Made by a program: the position numbers and the translations under genes. From positions 496,001 to 560,000 of the forward strand of contig NZ_CP016808.1 of NCBI RefSeq assembly GCF_002741035.1: a DNA stretch of 64,000 nucleotides, written 5' to 3'. Source of the stretch: Paenibacillus sp. BIHB 4019. Its GTDB lineage: Bacteria > Bacillota > Bacilli > Paenibacillales > Paenibacillaceae. The notes below the pieces were generated by a model that was not told where the DNA came from, searched no databases, and saw only the letters and a program-made list of their open reading frames with translations. Below, piece by piece: positions 43,500-51,138 of the stretch; the first letter of the stretch is position 1, and each line of letters opens with the position of its first letter.

Positions 43500-44393
43500 A
43501 TGATGAGACCGAATATGCGTGAAGACCATCATGAATGGCTGGAAATCTATCATTTCACGCCTTCTGCTTTCGAGAAATCGGGAGCTGCATGGCCCATTCG
43601 GGTCGGAACGAATATCGCCAAGCCGAATTATCATATCGGCCCGCGCGTGGCGCCTTACTATTATTTGCTAGGCGTGCTGGAGGGGCAAGGAACATTCATT
43701 CAGGGCAACAAGACGTACACGCTGCGCCAAAATGATCTGTTCTGCCTGTTCCCGCAAGTTACCCATGAATATTTCACCTTGGCGGAGGAGCCGCTGCACA
43801 AAATCTTTTTTGCCTTTGATGGCAAGAAGGCGCTTCAGCTGTTGGCTCGGCTCGGGCTTGGGCCGCAATCGCCCCATGCGCCCGGCGCACTGACACCACA
43901 GGCTGCCGAATTTATGCAGCAGCTATTGCAGCTCGTCAGCCACTCGGGTCCACCGAATACCGATCTGGCACGGCTAGGCCTTTTTCACCGGATCTGGGAT
44001 GAGCTTGTCTCATCTGCTTCTCACGTTGTTGTTCCCCGCGACCATCGCAGCATCGATTGGCTGCAAAAGGGGCTGGAGTATATGGAGATTCATTATGCGG
44101 AGGGCATTTCCGTGGAGAGCGTCTCCGACTACGTGGGAGTCAATCGCACGCATTTTACTAAACAATTCAGCAAAGCATACGGCATAACACCGGTCCAATA
44201 TATCCAGCAGCAAAAAATGGGCGAAGCCAAGCGTCTTCTCGCGCAAACCGGCTATACGTTATCGGAAATCGCCAGCTCCATCGGCTTCCCCGACCTCTTT
44301 TCTTTTTCCAAAGCGTTTAAGAAAAATATAGGGGTTGCGCCCAAGCAATACCGCTCCCAGCTCATCAGCGGGCAAAGAGAGAGCAACGATTGA
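43500..44393 (+). CDS. AraC-family regulator with N-terminal cupin
   Basis: This 297-residue protein has a cupin-like sensing domain (about 1-150, YYLLGVLEGQGTFIQGNKTY, QNDLFCLFPQVTHEY) and a C-terminal double helix-turn-helix (about 190-290). The latter has VESVSDYVGVNRTHFTKQFSKAYG and SEIASSIGFPDLFSFSKAFKK. The ATG at 43500 (or 43503) follows GGGGG. It is divergent from the monooxygenase/CUT1 operon and is the likely activator of it. Confidence 0.88.
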   Translation: MMRPNMREDHHEWLEIYHFTPSAFEKSGAAWPIRVGTNIAKPNYHIGPRVAPYYYLLGVLEGQGTFIQGNKTYTLRQNDLFCLFPQVTHEYFTLAEEPLHKIFFAFDGKKALQLLARLGLGPQSPHAPGALTPQAAEFMQQLLQLVSHSGPPNTDLARLGLFHRIWDELVSSASHVVVPRDHRSIDWLQKGLEYMEIHYAEGISVESVSDYVGVNRTHFTKQFSKAYGITPVQYIQQQKMGEAKRLLAQTGYTLSEIASSIGFPDLFSFSKAFKKNIGVAPKQYRSQLISGQRESND

Positions 44394-44418
44394 CAGCTGT
44401 AACTGTATAAATTATAAT
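44390..44418 (+). promoter_or_regulatory. Consensus sigma-A promoter overlapping the araC stop
   Basis: TTGACA (44390-44395), 17 bases, TATAAT (44413-44418). The -35 box overlaps the araC stop codon. It would drive transcription through the two palindromic repeats into the gene at 44706. Confidence 0.8.
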
Positions 44419-44449
44419 TACAGTATTATCATTGTTAGATTGTATTGGG

Positions 44450-44499
44450 TTTCAAGGTGAAACGGCTGTTGCCAGCCTCTGGCGGCGCAGCGCGTTTCA
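44450..44499. repeat. GTGAAACGG palindromic repeat, copy 1
   Basis: TTTCAAGGTGAAACGGC followed by TGTTGCCAGCCTCTGGCGGC. This 37-base core recurs with one change at 44548-44584. It ends with a CGTTTCA-type arm, so it can fold as a hairpin. Confidence 0.85.
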
Positions 44500-44547
44500 T
44501 TCCGAGAAATATAGAGAAAGAATAGCATTGCGATATCCTTTCCTATA

Positions 44548-44600
44548 TTTCAAGGTGAAACGGCCGTTGCCAGCCTCTGGCGGCAAAGTTACCGTTTCAC
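44548..44600. repeat. GTGAAACGG palindromic repeat, copy 2
   Basis: It has the same 37-base core as copy 1 and closes with CCGTTTCAC, giving a perfect GTGAAACGG/CCGTTTCAC outer stem around CCAGCCTCTGG. It lies in the leader of the gene at 44706. Confidence 0.85.
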
Positions 44601-44705
44601 GCTGCAATATAAGCCCATTTATAAGGATGTGACTTATAAATGCTTATATTTTTGAAAAAATCAGGCATAATTGCAGGTTCCATTAAACGACAGGTGGTGA
44701 CTGGA

Positions 44706-45110
44706 ATGAATAATGAGATGATAATTAAACCGGGCGACTGGATGAACGGAACGACTGGAAATGGCGAGCTGATGCTCGGCTTCGTAGAAAGCGTTGATGC
44801 TTCCCACGGCACGGTACGGCTATATGTAACGGCATGCGACAATGAGCTAGCCATCGGCAGAACGATTACGCTTGCGGCTTCACAGGTTAATTCGCTGCGC
44901 TCCTCACCGCTGTATACGGTGCAGCAACTGACGCAGCTGATCGATCTGGCGCTCGCAACAAACGATGAAGCTTGGTTTAATGAGCTTTCGGGCATGCTCA
45001 TCACTTTGAACAATGGCAAATTGCCGCAGGACAGCTCCCTGCCAAGCGCCCACGCCAAGATTTTCAACCGTCTGGGCATTTCGGTTAATGGAGAAGCAAA
45101 CGGCTTGTAA
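44706..45110 (+). CDS. Small protein with IDEAL-like C-terminal helix
   Basis: This 134-residue protein starts at ATG 44706 (MNNEMIIKPGDW) after GGTGGTGACTGGA. The frame opens at 44640. The N-terminal half is beta-like (ELMLGFVESVDASHGTVRLYV). The segment VQQLTQLIDLALATNDEAWF resembles the short IDEAL domain of Firmicutes, often linked with ClpC/ComK-type control. This is a tentative match, and no function is assigned. It is monocistronic with its own promoter and terminator. Confidence 0.65.
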   Translation: MNNEMIIKPGDWMNGTTGNGELMLGFVESVDASHGTVRLYVTACDNELAIGRTITLAASQVNSLRSSPLYTVQQLTQLIDLALATNDEAWFNELSGMLITLNNGKLPQDSSLPSAHAKIFNRLGISVNGEANGL

Positions 45111-45190
45111 CACATAGCAGCATAGCAGTAAAAAAGTTCATCGTCGGCGCTTGTGCGTGCCGGGTGGAGATCGAGAGTGAGATGGAGATG

Positions 45191-45220
45191 AAGCGTTCCT
45201 TCGGGGACGCTTTATTTTTT
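45191..45220 (+). terminator. Terminator of the IDEAL-like gene
   Basis: GCGTTCC / GGGACGC stem around a TTC loop, followed by TTTATTTTTTTG. Confidence 0.85.
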
Positions 45221-45356
45221 TGAGGTTTATCGTCAACGACTTATTTTCATGAGGACGGGCAAAAGTCAATTTTTGATTTAGACTTGTTTAGCATTACTTT
45301 TTTTGAAAATGAGCTGGATGAATGCCTGTTTGGCATCATTCATGAGCATTTCCGCT

Positions 45357-45430
45357 GTCGCACTCCGTATGGGGTGCGTGGATTGAAGCTGCTTGACCGC
45401 ACCTATTTTTTCCGTCCGCAAACAGTCGCA
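45357..45430 (+). CRISPR. Isolated type I-C-like CRISPR repeat with one spacer and a truncated second repeat
   Basis: The 33 bases 45357-45389 begin GTCGCACTCCGTATGG and end GTGGATTGAAGC. They match the reverse complement of the array repeats at 23726-24024 except for about two bases. After 35 bases (45390-45424), exactly one spacer length, GTCGCA (45425-45430) begins a second repeat that is lost. The sense orientation is plus, opposite to the main array. Confidence 0.7.
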
Positions 45431-45443
45431 TTTAAATAGATTT

Positions 45444-45577
45444 GGTGGACACAGCAGCAGCTATTTCGACAGAATCACAGGTTATGGCACTACTGCGGAC
45501 TCAGGAGACGCTAATGCGCTGCAAATGATCATTTTGACGGGATAATGAGGGCAATAGCGGCTTTCCAGTTCGCTTAA
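45444..45577. repeat. Dispersed intergenic repeat, copy B
   Basis: About 134 bases colinear with copy A (19779-19913), starting GGTGGACACAGCAGCAGC and ending near TTCGCTTAA. Mismatches are concentrated in the middle (GCTGCAAATGATC). The 716-base gap 45111-45826 holds a terminator, the orphan CRISPR repeat, this element and another terminator. No intact gene was seen there. Confidence 0.85.
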
Positions 45578-45717
45578 AGTCTAAATTCAGTTTAAAAGCC
45601 AAAATAGCGGAATCTCAGTCCTTGAAAAAAGAGTGAGCAACCCGAGCTGCGTACTCTTAGCAAAAATCGCAGGCCATTAGAGCTCGAAAGTTATTCCAAT
45701 CTGCTTGCAACATCAAC

Positions 45718-45777
45718 AAAAACCGTTCCTTTCGTTAATGACAGACTCTGCTTGCCCTTAACGAAGAAACGGTTTTT
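45718..45777 (-). terminator. Terminator of the dCache chemoreceptor gene
   Basis: AAAAACCGTT...AACGGTTTTT with inner CTTTCGTTAA/TTAACGAAG pairs forms a long stem over a 19-base loop. It is followed on the minus strand by TTTTTG. Confidence 0.85.
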
Positions 45778-45826
45778 ATCGATTTACCTATTATCTTTTA
45801 CCTCTCACCTTTTACCAATCAACCTT

Positions 45827-47845
45827 CTATAGCTTAAATTTATCGATTTGCGTACGCAGCTTCTCCGCCATGTTGGCGAGCTCTGCCGAGGAGGAAGCGA
45901 CTTCCTCCATCGATGCCATTTGCTGCTGCGCTGCAGCCGAGACATTTTCAGATTCAGCGGCGGTTTCGCTGGCGGAATCGGCAATGTGACGAATGGCGTC
46001 CACCAGGCTGCCAGTGCCAGAGACAATTTCGTCTGCCGCCGCCGAAACGCTTCGGATACTGCCAGCAACCTGCTCTATGGATGAGCGAATATGCGTAAAC
46101 AGCTCGCTTGCCGATTCGCCTGCTTGTCTGCCCTGAGCAGCTTGCTCCACGGTCTGTTCAGACGCGAGAAGCGTCCGCTTAATCTCAAGCTGAATGCTGC
46201 CAATAAAACCAGAAATTTGCTCCGCCGATGCCATCGACTGTCCTGCAAGCTTCCGAATTTCATCGGCAACGACGGCAAAACCCCGCCCCGCTTCGCCAGA
46301 GCGCGATGCTTCAATTGCCGCATTCAAGGAGAGAATATTCGTCTGGCGAGCGATGTTGCTAATGCTACCTACAACCTCACCAATTTTGTCAGACAAGCCG
46401 CTAAGGTCTTGAATCGTACCGGACAACTCACGAATGCCGAGCTCCATCTCGTCCATTTTTCCACCGAGCTTATTCATAGCGGCTGATCCGTCTGATGCAA
46501 GAGTGGACGTCTCAGAAGCAATGACTGATACGTCTGAGCTATGTGCAGCAACGCCATTAATTTGCACAGCAATATTTTCAGCTGCATCGCTGCCATCTTG
46601 TACGCTGGACGTCTGCCGCTCCGAGCTTTCGGCTACAACCATAATAGCCTCCGAAATGCTCTGCGCTGCATGTGCTCCTTGATCGGCGCCTGCCGCAAGC
46701 TGCTTCGCAGACTCCGTCAATTGCTCGGACAAGCCTGCAACACCTTTCATTAATTGGTGCATTTGATCGCCTGCTGCATTAAAGGAATGTAGAGCTACGC
46801 TAATATCGTTTTTGCCTTTGGCCGGAATGCGATACGTGAGATCCCCTTGTGCCAGCAAATCAATTCCGTGAGTCAATTGGCGGATAGGATGTACAATTCG
46901 GAGCGCTATCAAAATGCTGAGCAGCAGCGCTCCCAAAATAATGAATTGCCCTACGATAATAATGAGCTTCAGCAAATCATTAACCGGTTTTAAAAATTCG
47001 CTTTCATGCACATAGGTGACAACGATCCAATTGAGATCCGTTTTGGTTAAATAGGAAAGCTGGTCAACCCCTGATTCATGGAAATGAATGGCCTTGTACT
47101 TGCCCTGAACCGCATCAGCGAAAGCTTCATCCAGTGCCGGGTTGTTCAAATCGGCAATCTTATTGTTTAAAATAAAGGACTCATCCGGAAAATAAATAAA
47201 GGTTCCATCCGCAGTCGTCATAAGAGCTCTTCCCGTCTCGCCTTGCTCAAAGCGAGCGACGTTCTCAACTACTTCACTAATCGGATATGCTGCTGTATAG
47301 AAGCCAAAAGGCTTGCCATCCTTCATTAATGGAGCACCAATAGCTACGACGAGCTTATTGTCTACTTTAGAAATAATCGGATCAGAGACGTAAGCGCGTC
47401 CTGCCTGCACCTCTTTTATATAAGCGCGCTCAGATAAGTCAAATTCCTTACCGTTCAAGTCTATGACAAGCTTGCCCGTCGTATCAGCCGAATACATAAT
47501 CGTTGTGAATTCAGGATGCAGCTTCTGTGACTTAATAATATAGTCGAGATGCTTCTGTTTGTCGTCTCCAAGCTCTGCTCCTTGCTCGGCAAGCATTTTA
47601 ATAATGGTTTGCTTTTCTTTCATTCTGCTGTCAACTTCCTTCGCCAGCAGCCGCGTATTCAACTCCATTTGCTTCTCTGATTGGGTCCTGACCTCACTAG
47701 AGGTGGGGGCATAGAACGTATAGGACAGGACCGCTACACAGACAACGACTATGAGCAGTGTAGACAGCACGATCCGCCCTGCTGTTTGACGAAGGGAACA
47801 GAACCTAAGTAAAGCACGAATAAAACGTGAATTTTTGAAAGCCAT
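45827..47845 (-). CDS. Methyl-accepting chemotaxis protein with dCache-type sensor
   Basis: This 672-residue chemoreceptor has a membrane helix at about 23-45 and an extracellular double-Cache sensor (about 50-300; [20 protein letters not shown] is a Cache signature, second lobe [18 protein letters not shown]). A second helix (about 303-328), HAMP ([21 protein letters not shown]) and a signalling domain follow, with tip [20 protein letters not shown] and [19 protein letters not shown]. It is monocistronic and separate from the che operon. The ligand is unknown. Confidence 0.92.
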   Translation of the reverse strand: MAFKNSRFIRALLRFCSLRQTAGRIVLSTLLIVVVCVAVLSYTFYAPTSSEVRTQSEKQMELNTRLLAKEVDSRMKEKQTIIKMLAEQGAELGDDKQKHLDYIIKSQKLHPEFTTIMYSADTTGKLVIDLNGKEFDLSERAYIKEVQAGRAYVSDPIISKVDNKLVVAIGAPLMKDGKPFGFYTAAYPISEVVENVARFEQGETGRALMTTADGTFIYFPDESFILNNKIADLNNPALDEAFADAVQGKYKAIHFHESGVDQLSYLTKTDLNWIVVTYVHESEFLKPVNDLLKLIIIVGQFIILGALLLSILIALRIVHPIRQLTHGIDLLAQGDLTYRIPAKGKNDISVALHSFNAAGDQMHQLMKGVAGLSEQLTESAKQLAAGADQGAHAAQSISEAIMVVAESSERQTSSVQDGSDAAENIAVQINGVAAHSSDVSVIASETSTLASDGSAAMNKLGGKMDEMELGIRELSGTIQDLSGLSDKIGEVVGSISNIARQTNILSLNAAIEASRSGEAGRGFAVVADEIRKLAGQSMASAEQISGFIGSIQLEIKRTLLASEQTVEQAAQGRQAGESASELFTHIRSSIEQVAGSIRSVSAAADEIVSGTGSLVDAIRHIADSASETAAESENVSAAAQQQMASMEEVASSSAELANMAEKLRTQIDKFKL

Positions 47846-47968
47846 AAGCTATCCCCTTTTTAAAAAATGATTATTGTGTAGTAGTTATATCGGAATAGGA
47901 ATGAGACTTTTTAACCAGTGTGACACTTTTTCGACAATTTTCTACTCACTTGTTTTGTGGAATCCCTT

Positions 47969-48248
47969 ATGACTCTAAACCATTCAGCCAGCAACACAAG
48001 TACAACGGTTCATGGACCGGAGCTTACCGTGACCAGGCTGTTTAGCATCCCGCGAGCTTTCATTCAAAACCTGGACGGAGGCCGAGCATTTGCTGCAATC
48101 GGAACAAGATGGCGAGACCGAACTGACCATGTGCTCGCTGTTCAAATCTGCGGAGGAACTTGAAAAAGTGGTCAAAGAATATGGGGCTATCGAAGGCACG
48201 AAATCGACAATTGAGCGTCTTTCGCAGCAGTTGGCGAGGTTGGTTTAA
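47969..48248 (+). pseudogene. Broken AHSA1/SRPBCC gene
   Basis: The first frame gives ELTVTRLFSIPRAF, an AHSA1 N-terminus. After a frameshift near 48060 the next frame gives FKTWTEAEHLLQ and continues DGETELTMCSLFKSAEELEK and EGTKSTIERLSQQLARL to TAA at 48246-48248. The central WWGP-containing strands are deleted between EHLLQ and DGETEL. Total length is about half of a normal family member, so it is a pseudogene. Confidence 0.72.
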
Positions 48249-48283
48249 AAACAACCAGAACCCTAAAATCCAGATAGAAAAAA

Positions 48284-48321
48284 CAGGTCAATTATGTTGG
48301 TATCTGACCATAATCGACCTG
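48284..48321. terminator. Inverted repeat, possible terminator
   Basis: CAGGTCAATTATG and CATAATCGACCTG (48284-48321) pair with one mismatch. On the minus strand it is followed by TTTTTTC, so it could end the toxin-immunity operon. The distance from the immunity stop is about 155 bases. Confidence 0.5.
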
Positions 48322-48477
48322 CTCGATATAATGAACTAGTGTTATTTAGGTTATACTTTTCAAACAATTGATATGCGTACAAACAAAATTGCGAAATCTT
48401 TATATGTGCATTACATGGGTTAAGTCTGTTGATGAATGAATAGCGAGTTCAATCAGCACTGAGTAACCTCACTCCTC

Positions 48478-48951
48478 TTAGTTTGACAATTCTTTTTCAA
48501 TGAAAGGACAGTCAAGTAGACTAATTAGACTTGCGGTTAAATATTTTTCCTGATACTGGTCTAAAGCGTTATTGACAATTAGCTGACCGTTCTCAATTCT
48601 AAGCAACTGAGCTGAACCATCTTCTAGAAATAATAGATTTCCATCAATATGTCTTATAAGCCTTCCCATAATTTTAAACAAAAGCTCTAGTCCTTGATAA
48701 AACGAACTACCAAATAATTGAACTCTGATACAAACATTCACATCTAAGTTATAATGATTTCTAACAAAAGCGATATCAGAAATATCTTCAATTTCAAGAG
48801 CCAATGAAAATAGCTCAGACCCAATAACTATTTCCTCATCGTTACAACTCAATGATGCCTTCTTGTTCGCATACTCAGTTGTAAATCTTTCCAACAACTC
48901 ACTTAATGAATTATTACCTACTTTCGATAGCAAAAACAATTCATAATCCAT
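48478..48951 (-). CDS. Putative immunity protein for the adjacent toxin
   Basis: This 157-residue acidic protein has no family I can name with confidence. It begins MDYELFLLSKVG, has EEIVIGSELFSLALEIED and a helical centre QGLELLFKIMGRLIRHIDGN. The MDYELFL start and length recall SitI3-type immunity proteins. It starts six bases after the toxin stop, is AT-rich, and is last of the operon. Those features are typical of cognate immunity genes of polymorphic toxins. ATG 48951 follows GGGGGATAG. Confidence 0.7.
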   Translation of the reverse strand: MDYELFLLSKVGNNSLSELLERFTTEYANKKASLSCNDEEIVIGSELFSLALEIEDISDIAFVRNHYNLDVNVCIRVQLFGSSFYQGLELLFKIMGRLIRHIDGNLLFLEDGSAQLLRIENGQLIVNNALDQYQEKYLTASLISLLDCPFIEKELSN

Positions 48952-48957
48952 TCACTT

Positions 48958-51111
48958 CTATCCCCCAAACACCAGTGTAATCTCCCCTTCTTTAACAATA
49001 AATAATTCTTTTAAGTTCTTTAAATCACCGTTTGGATTTGCTTTTCTTAAAATCCCTTGAATAATTTCGGCGACTTTTTCAGAAGGGAACTGATCTAAAT
49101 TTAGAACTATTCTTTCTGCTTGTGTTTTAGTCTTTTTTGTTATGTTTCTAAGAATGTTATCTACATTTGTTTCTATTGTTGGTGCATAACAGTCAAATAC
49201 CTTACCTTCAATTAAGAAATCTGGATTTGACGACTCTTTTATTCCGTAACCATTACCACCGTTTACTTCATCTAGCATTTCAATGTCATATCCTTGATCT
49301 GCCATTAAATCGGCTGTTTCACTCTCTTTCTTAATTCCGTGCGAGTCACCTTTTGTATAGTTTCCTTTAGGTTTTCCACCTTCAGGTAAAGAAGGTTCTG
49401 TTAGATTAACATTTCCCGTCCCCTCAGCCTCTCGCTTCAGCCGCTCCATCTCTTCCAAATATCGTTTCTGCACGTCTGTTTTTGGGACTTCAATTGGCGA
49501 CTTGTCGTTAGGAAAAGCGTCCATGAAATGTATTCCATCAGGGGTCACAAGCTGATTGCCGAATCCTAGTCCACGGCCGCTTCCTGCACCATCCGGTTTG
49601 ACCTCTGGACTTTTCGGAACCGTCGGTTCCATTCCTCCTGGCCCCTTTATCTTAACCGAAAACAATAAGCCGAGCACTCCGATTACATCCTGCACATGCT
49701 CCTTGGAATTCGGATTTTCCGGGGCAAATGCACCCTGTACCATCCCCGTTAGACCCAAGCTCAAATAATCCAAATATGCAGACACCGATTCATTCTTATT
49801 CGCCGTCCGATCAACGTGCTCCTTCCAGAATGCTTCGGGCACACTAAGCAAGCCCATCGTCGCGTTGTTAAAAAAATCATAGACCGAGTCATTGCTCTTA
49901 TTGGAACGTTCTACATGAGCATGATATAAATCCGTTGCCACTTCAGCTATGCTATTTCCGGTTTGCTTGATTGCAGCCCACTCCACTGCCGCTTGGTTTT
50001 TCAAAAAGGTCCAGTTCAGTTCAAGTGTCCGCATCGCATCCTGTCCAAACTTCTCCAGTACGCCCGGTTTTTCCTCGACGATGACTTCCTTTGGTGGAGG
50101 GTCGTATTTGCTTAATGCCTGCATGCTCTGCAAAATCGTCAGCAACTGCAGCAGCCCGCTTTTCACTTGCCCCTGCTGTACATCCGAGACTAATCCGCCC
50201 GCAGCGGTTCGAATCGTTTGCTGCAGCGCATGAATTTCCTTGAGCTGCACCTTTGCCAGTTCACCCATCGGACCCGGCGTTTGCGCCATCATCACCATAA
50301 ACAAATAGCGTGCGTTGTCCGGCAGCGGGACTCGCGTTGTCATATCTCCTTCTAGTGCAAACGACGGATCATAGTCACATGCCAGCAGCGGCACCTGCTT
50401 GAAATAACTCGTCATATTCACGTTGGGGGCAAAATAAATTTCCGCTACGCCTAGCGCCTTCAGCTTCTCCCGGCTGATTTCCGCCTGCTTGTGCATCTCC
50501 GCCATTAGCAGATGATTCCCAAACTGCTTGTACACCGCATACGCCGTTTGCGCCTTTGCTATTAAATCCCGCTCGGCAAATATCGCCTCCAGCTTCATTT
50601 CCGCATCCAGCTTTTCCGCCGCAGTCGCTCCTTGCAAACCTGCGACCCGCCTCAGTTCCTTCACCAACGGATCGCTGGACCAGCGGTCCCGGCTGGCCTG
50701 CGGCAATATCCGGTCGATTAGATTCGTCACCATCGGACGGAAAGCGACAGGCACGGGCGTGTAGCTGCCACCGCCTGTCGTCCCTACCCGCTTCAACAGG
50801 TCAAAACGCTCCAATCCGCTGAGTCCCTTCGCCAGCTGCTTCGCTTCCTGCGCCGCTTCCGCCTGTACCCGCTCGATGCCCTTCAACGCTTTGCTGATCA
50901 CTTCCGTCATCTGCTCGGCTTCCTGCGTCAAACTCGTCAGTTGCCTTTGGATCTGCTCCAGACTCCCGAGCACTGGCAAGGGGCGATCCCAGCTCGCGAT
51001 CTTCCCGCTCACGCGCCGCCGAAGCGCATCTGTGTCTGCTCCGATTCGCACAATCTGCTGCTGCAGGCGCTTCACTTCATCGGGTTTAAATACAACCTGC
51101 TTACTCGCCAC
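48958..51111 (-). CDS. Polymorphic toxin with C-terminal CdiA-type tRNA-nuclease domain
   Basis: This 717-residue protein has no signal peptide. The N-terminal about 120 residues are a helical, WXG/LXG-like coiled-coil module (DEVKRLQQQIVRIGADTDAL, LTSLTQEAEQMTEVISKAL). The middle is helical with a Gly-rich stretch, then a pretoxin-like link (VQKRYLEEMERLKREAEG). The tip, about 585-717, has KKESETADLMADQGYDIEM, ESSNPDFLIEGKVFDCYAPT and KTKTQAERIVLNLDQFP, matching the CdiA C-terminal nuclease family as I know it. GTG 51111 follows AGGAGGAG. Base composition falls sharply near 49430. Confidence 0.83.
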   Translation of the reverse strand: MASKQVVFKPDEVKRLQQQIVRIGADTDALRRRVSGKIASWDRPLPVLGSLEQIQRQLTSLTQEAEQMTEVISKALKGIERVQAEAAQEAKQLAKGLSGLERFDLLKRVGTTGGGSYTPVPVAFRPMVTNLIDRILPQASRDRWSSDPLVKELRRVAGLQGATAAEKLDAEMKLEAIFAERDLIAKAQTAYAVYKQFGNHLLMAEMHKQAEISREKLKALGVAEIYFAPNVNMTSYFKQVPLLACDYDPSFALEGDMTTRVPLPDNARYLFMVMMAQTPGPMGELAKVQLKEIHALQQTIRTAAGGLVSDVQQGQVKSGLLQLLTILQSMQALSKYDPPPKEVIVEEKPGVLEKFGQDAMRTLELNWTFLKNQAAVEWAAIKQTGNSIAEVATDLYHAHVERSNKSNDSVYDFFNNATMGLLSVPEAFWKEHVDRTANKNESVSAYLDYLSLGLTGMVQGAFAPENPNSKEHVQDVIGVLGLLFSVKIKGPGGMEPTVPKSPEVKPDGAGSGRGLGFGNQLVTPDGIHFMDAFPNDKSPIEVPKTDVQKRYLEEMERLKREAEGTGNVNLTEPSLPEGGKPKGNYTKGDSHGIKKESETADLMADQGYDIEMLDEVNGGNGYGIKESSNPDFLIEGKVFDCYAPTIETNVDNILRNITKKTKTQAERIVLNLDQFPSEKVAEIIQGILRKANPNGDLKNLKELFIVKEGEITLVFGG

Positions 51112-51138
51112 TCTGCTCCTCCTCCCCGCCTACTCTCT

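Noticed and set aside
49556..50822. Plus-strand ORFs opposite the toxin gene
   Set aside because: They are mirror frames with Ser/Pro/Arg bias and no ribosome sites.
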